14,614 nucleotides of DNA, taken from assembly GCA_965365465.1 (NCBI GenBank), contig CBDUBU010000078.1:1-14614 (forward strand). Direction: 5' to 3'. The position numbers and the translations under genes were made by a program. How positions within the stretch are numbered: position 1 is the stretch's first letter; each line of letters starts with the position of its first letter. The notes under the pieces are model-generated. The model ran no database searches. It saw only the letters and a program-made list of their open reading frames with translations, and was not told the origin of the DNA. Shown here in pieces: positions 13,712-14,614 of the stretch. Origin of the DNA: CBDUBU01 sp965365465 (lineage in GTDB: Bacteria; Bacteroidota; Rhodothermia; Rhodothermales; DASSAV01).

Positions 13712-14614
13712 ATGGAAGTTGTCTCAGGCGAAAAAGAGTGTTCCAGCCATGTAGCGCGGCTTCGCAGCATGGTAGATGCCGGTTTGTCAACGGTGGTTGC
13801 CGGTGAGCGCCAGAATGAGATCTTGGAGCCGGTTCGATATGTGCTGACCGGTCAGGGGAAACGGTTTCGTCCTGTTCTGTTGCTTCTTGCTGCCGAGAGC
13901 CTCGGCGCTGATGTGGAACGCGCCCTGCCCGCATCGTTGGCTGTGGAGGTTTTTCATAATTTTACGCTGGTTCACGACGACATCATGGACCACGCAGCCG
14001 CTAGGCGCGGTCGGCAAACGGTGCATGTTAAATGGGATGAAAGCACAGCACTACTTTGCGGCGATTTTTTGCTTTCCTTATCCTATGATCTGCTGGCCCG
14101 CGTAGATTCGGACAGGCTCCCGCAAATGTTGCATACGTTCTATGGCATGGTTGCGCAGCTCTGCCAGGGCCAGATGCTTGACAAGCTCTTTGAGTCGAGG
14201 CAACAGGTTTCGGTGGAGGAGTACATGCATATGATTGACTGTAAGACTTCTGCTCTCTTGCAGGCATCTCTGGAACTGGGAGGCATCATCGGGCAGGGCA
14301 GCAGTGAGCAGTTGCAGACGTTTCGTGAAGTAGGAAAACATGTTGGGCGGGCTTTTCAGATTCAGGACGATTTGCTCGATCTTACGGCAGATGATACGCG
14401 GTGGGGCAAGACGGTTGGAGGAGATCTCCTGGAAGGGAAAAAGACTTTTCTTCTATTACGCGCCCTGGAGCGTAGCGAAGGCGCCGATTATGACGTGCTC
14501 TCTCAGATTGTTGCCAATCGCGGAGTTTCCCCCGAACAGGTCCCTGAAATACGGCGGCTGATGGATAGGATAGGCGTTCTGGATGACGCACGCAAAGCGG
14601 TGCATTTTCATTCA
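13712..14614 (+). CDS. Polyprenyl (isoprenyl) diphosphate synthase, 3' end outside the window
   Basis: An open frame of 301 codons from ATG 13712 to the last base; the stop is beyond the window and about 20 further residues would be expected. It is a trans-prenyltransferase that condenses isopentenyl diphosphate with an allylic diphosphate. Evidence: GKRFRPVL (IPP binding), the first Asp-rich motif DDIMD (D89, D90, D93), RRGRQTVH, the segment LLCGDFLLS, and the second Asp-rich motif QDDLLD (D219, D220, D223) followed by GGDLLEGKKT. Phe84 lies five residues before the first motif and there is no two-residue insertion within DDxxD. This points to a short-chain product (C15-C20) rather than long quinone tails, though prediction of chain length from this rule is imperfect. 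AGGA 6 nt before the ATG is a reasonable ribosome binding site. It lies downstream of adk and would feed cell-wall carrier, quinone or carotenoid synthesis. Confidence 0.92.
   Translation, partial: MEVVSGEKECSSHVARLRSMVDAGLSTVVAGERQNEILEPVRYVLTGQGKRFRPVLLLLAAESLGADVERALPASLAVEVFHNFTLVHDDIMDHAAARRGRQTVHVKWDESTALLCGDFLLSLSYDLLARVDSDRLPQMLHTFYGMVAQLCQGQMLDKLFESRQQVSVEEYMHMIDCKTSALLQASLELGGIIGQGSSEQLQTFREVGKHVGRAFQIQDDLLDLTADDTRWGKTVGGDLLEGKKTFLLLRALERSEGADYDVLSQIVANRGVSPEQVPEIRRLMDRIGVLDDARKAVHFHS

Overview
This window looks like chromosomal DNA from a Gram-negative bacterium of moderate GC content, roughly mid-50s percent by eye. The gene families fit the Bacteroidota/Rhodothermota side of the tree best: a free-standing Nfu N-terminal-domain protein, a short orphan LuxC-type acyl-CoA reductase, Hanks-type kinases with periplasmic domains, and a short-chain polyprenyl synthase. 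That placement is an inference from gene content, not a measured phylogeny. There are no rRNA or tRNA genes, insertion sequences or CRISPR arrays.

Layout. Positions 2-838 of the first three kilobases and beyond are + strand: the C-terminal end of a penicillin-amidase-family hydrolase (to 397), a complete 12-TM sodium symporter of the NSS/SNF family (467-1987), and an exported thioredoxin-fold protein (2200-2838). From 9825 down to 2973 everything is on the - strand. A small lipoprotein with its own strong intrinsic terminator comes first. It is followed by a four-gene signalling cluster read in this order: FHA-TM-trypsin-like protease, Ser/Thr kinase with a PEGA domain, PP2C phosphatase, and a large Ser/Thr kinase with TPR-like repeats and a C-terminal beta-rich domain. 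The phosphatase stop and large-kinase start overlap as ATGA. From 10079 to the end is mostly + strand housekeeping: the LuxC-like reductase, a convergent Nfu_N protein (- strand), a YqjE-like/YqjD-like pair of small membrane proteins, adenylate kinase, and a polyprenyl diphosphate synthase cut by the window end.

How the genes work together. The most notable unit is the cluster at 2973-9180. Three single-pass membrane proteins place a phospho-signalling module in the cytoplasm (two kinases, one FHA phospho-threonine reader) and a different domain in the periplasm (PEGA, beta-rich/TPR-like, serine protease). A soluble PP2C encoded between the kinases would reset the phosphorylation. A reasonable model is that kinase phosphorylation is read by the FHA domain and gates or localises the periplasmic protease. 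This is inferred from domains and gene order only. A second point of interest is the NSS transporter, which has an aspartate in the unwound part of TM6 where other family members have Ser/Thr, next to eukaryote-like uncharged residues at the chloride site.
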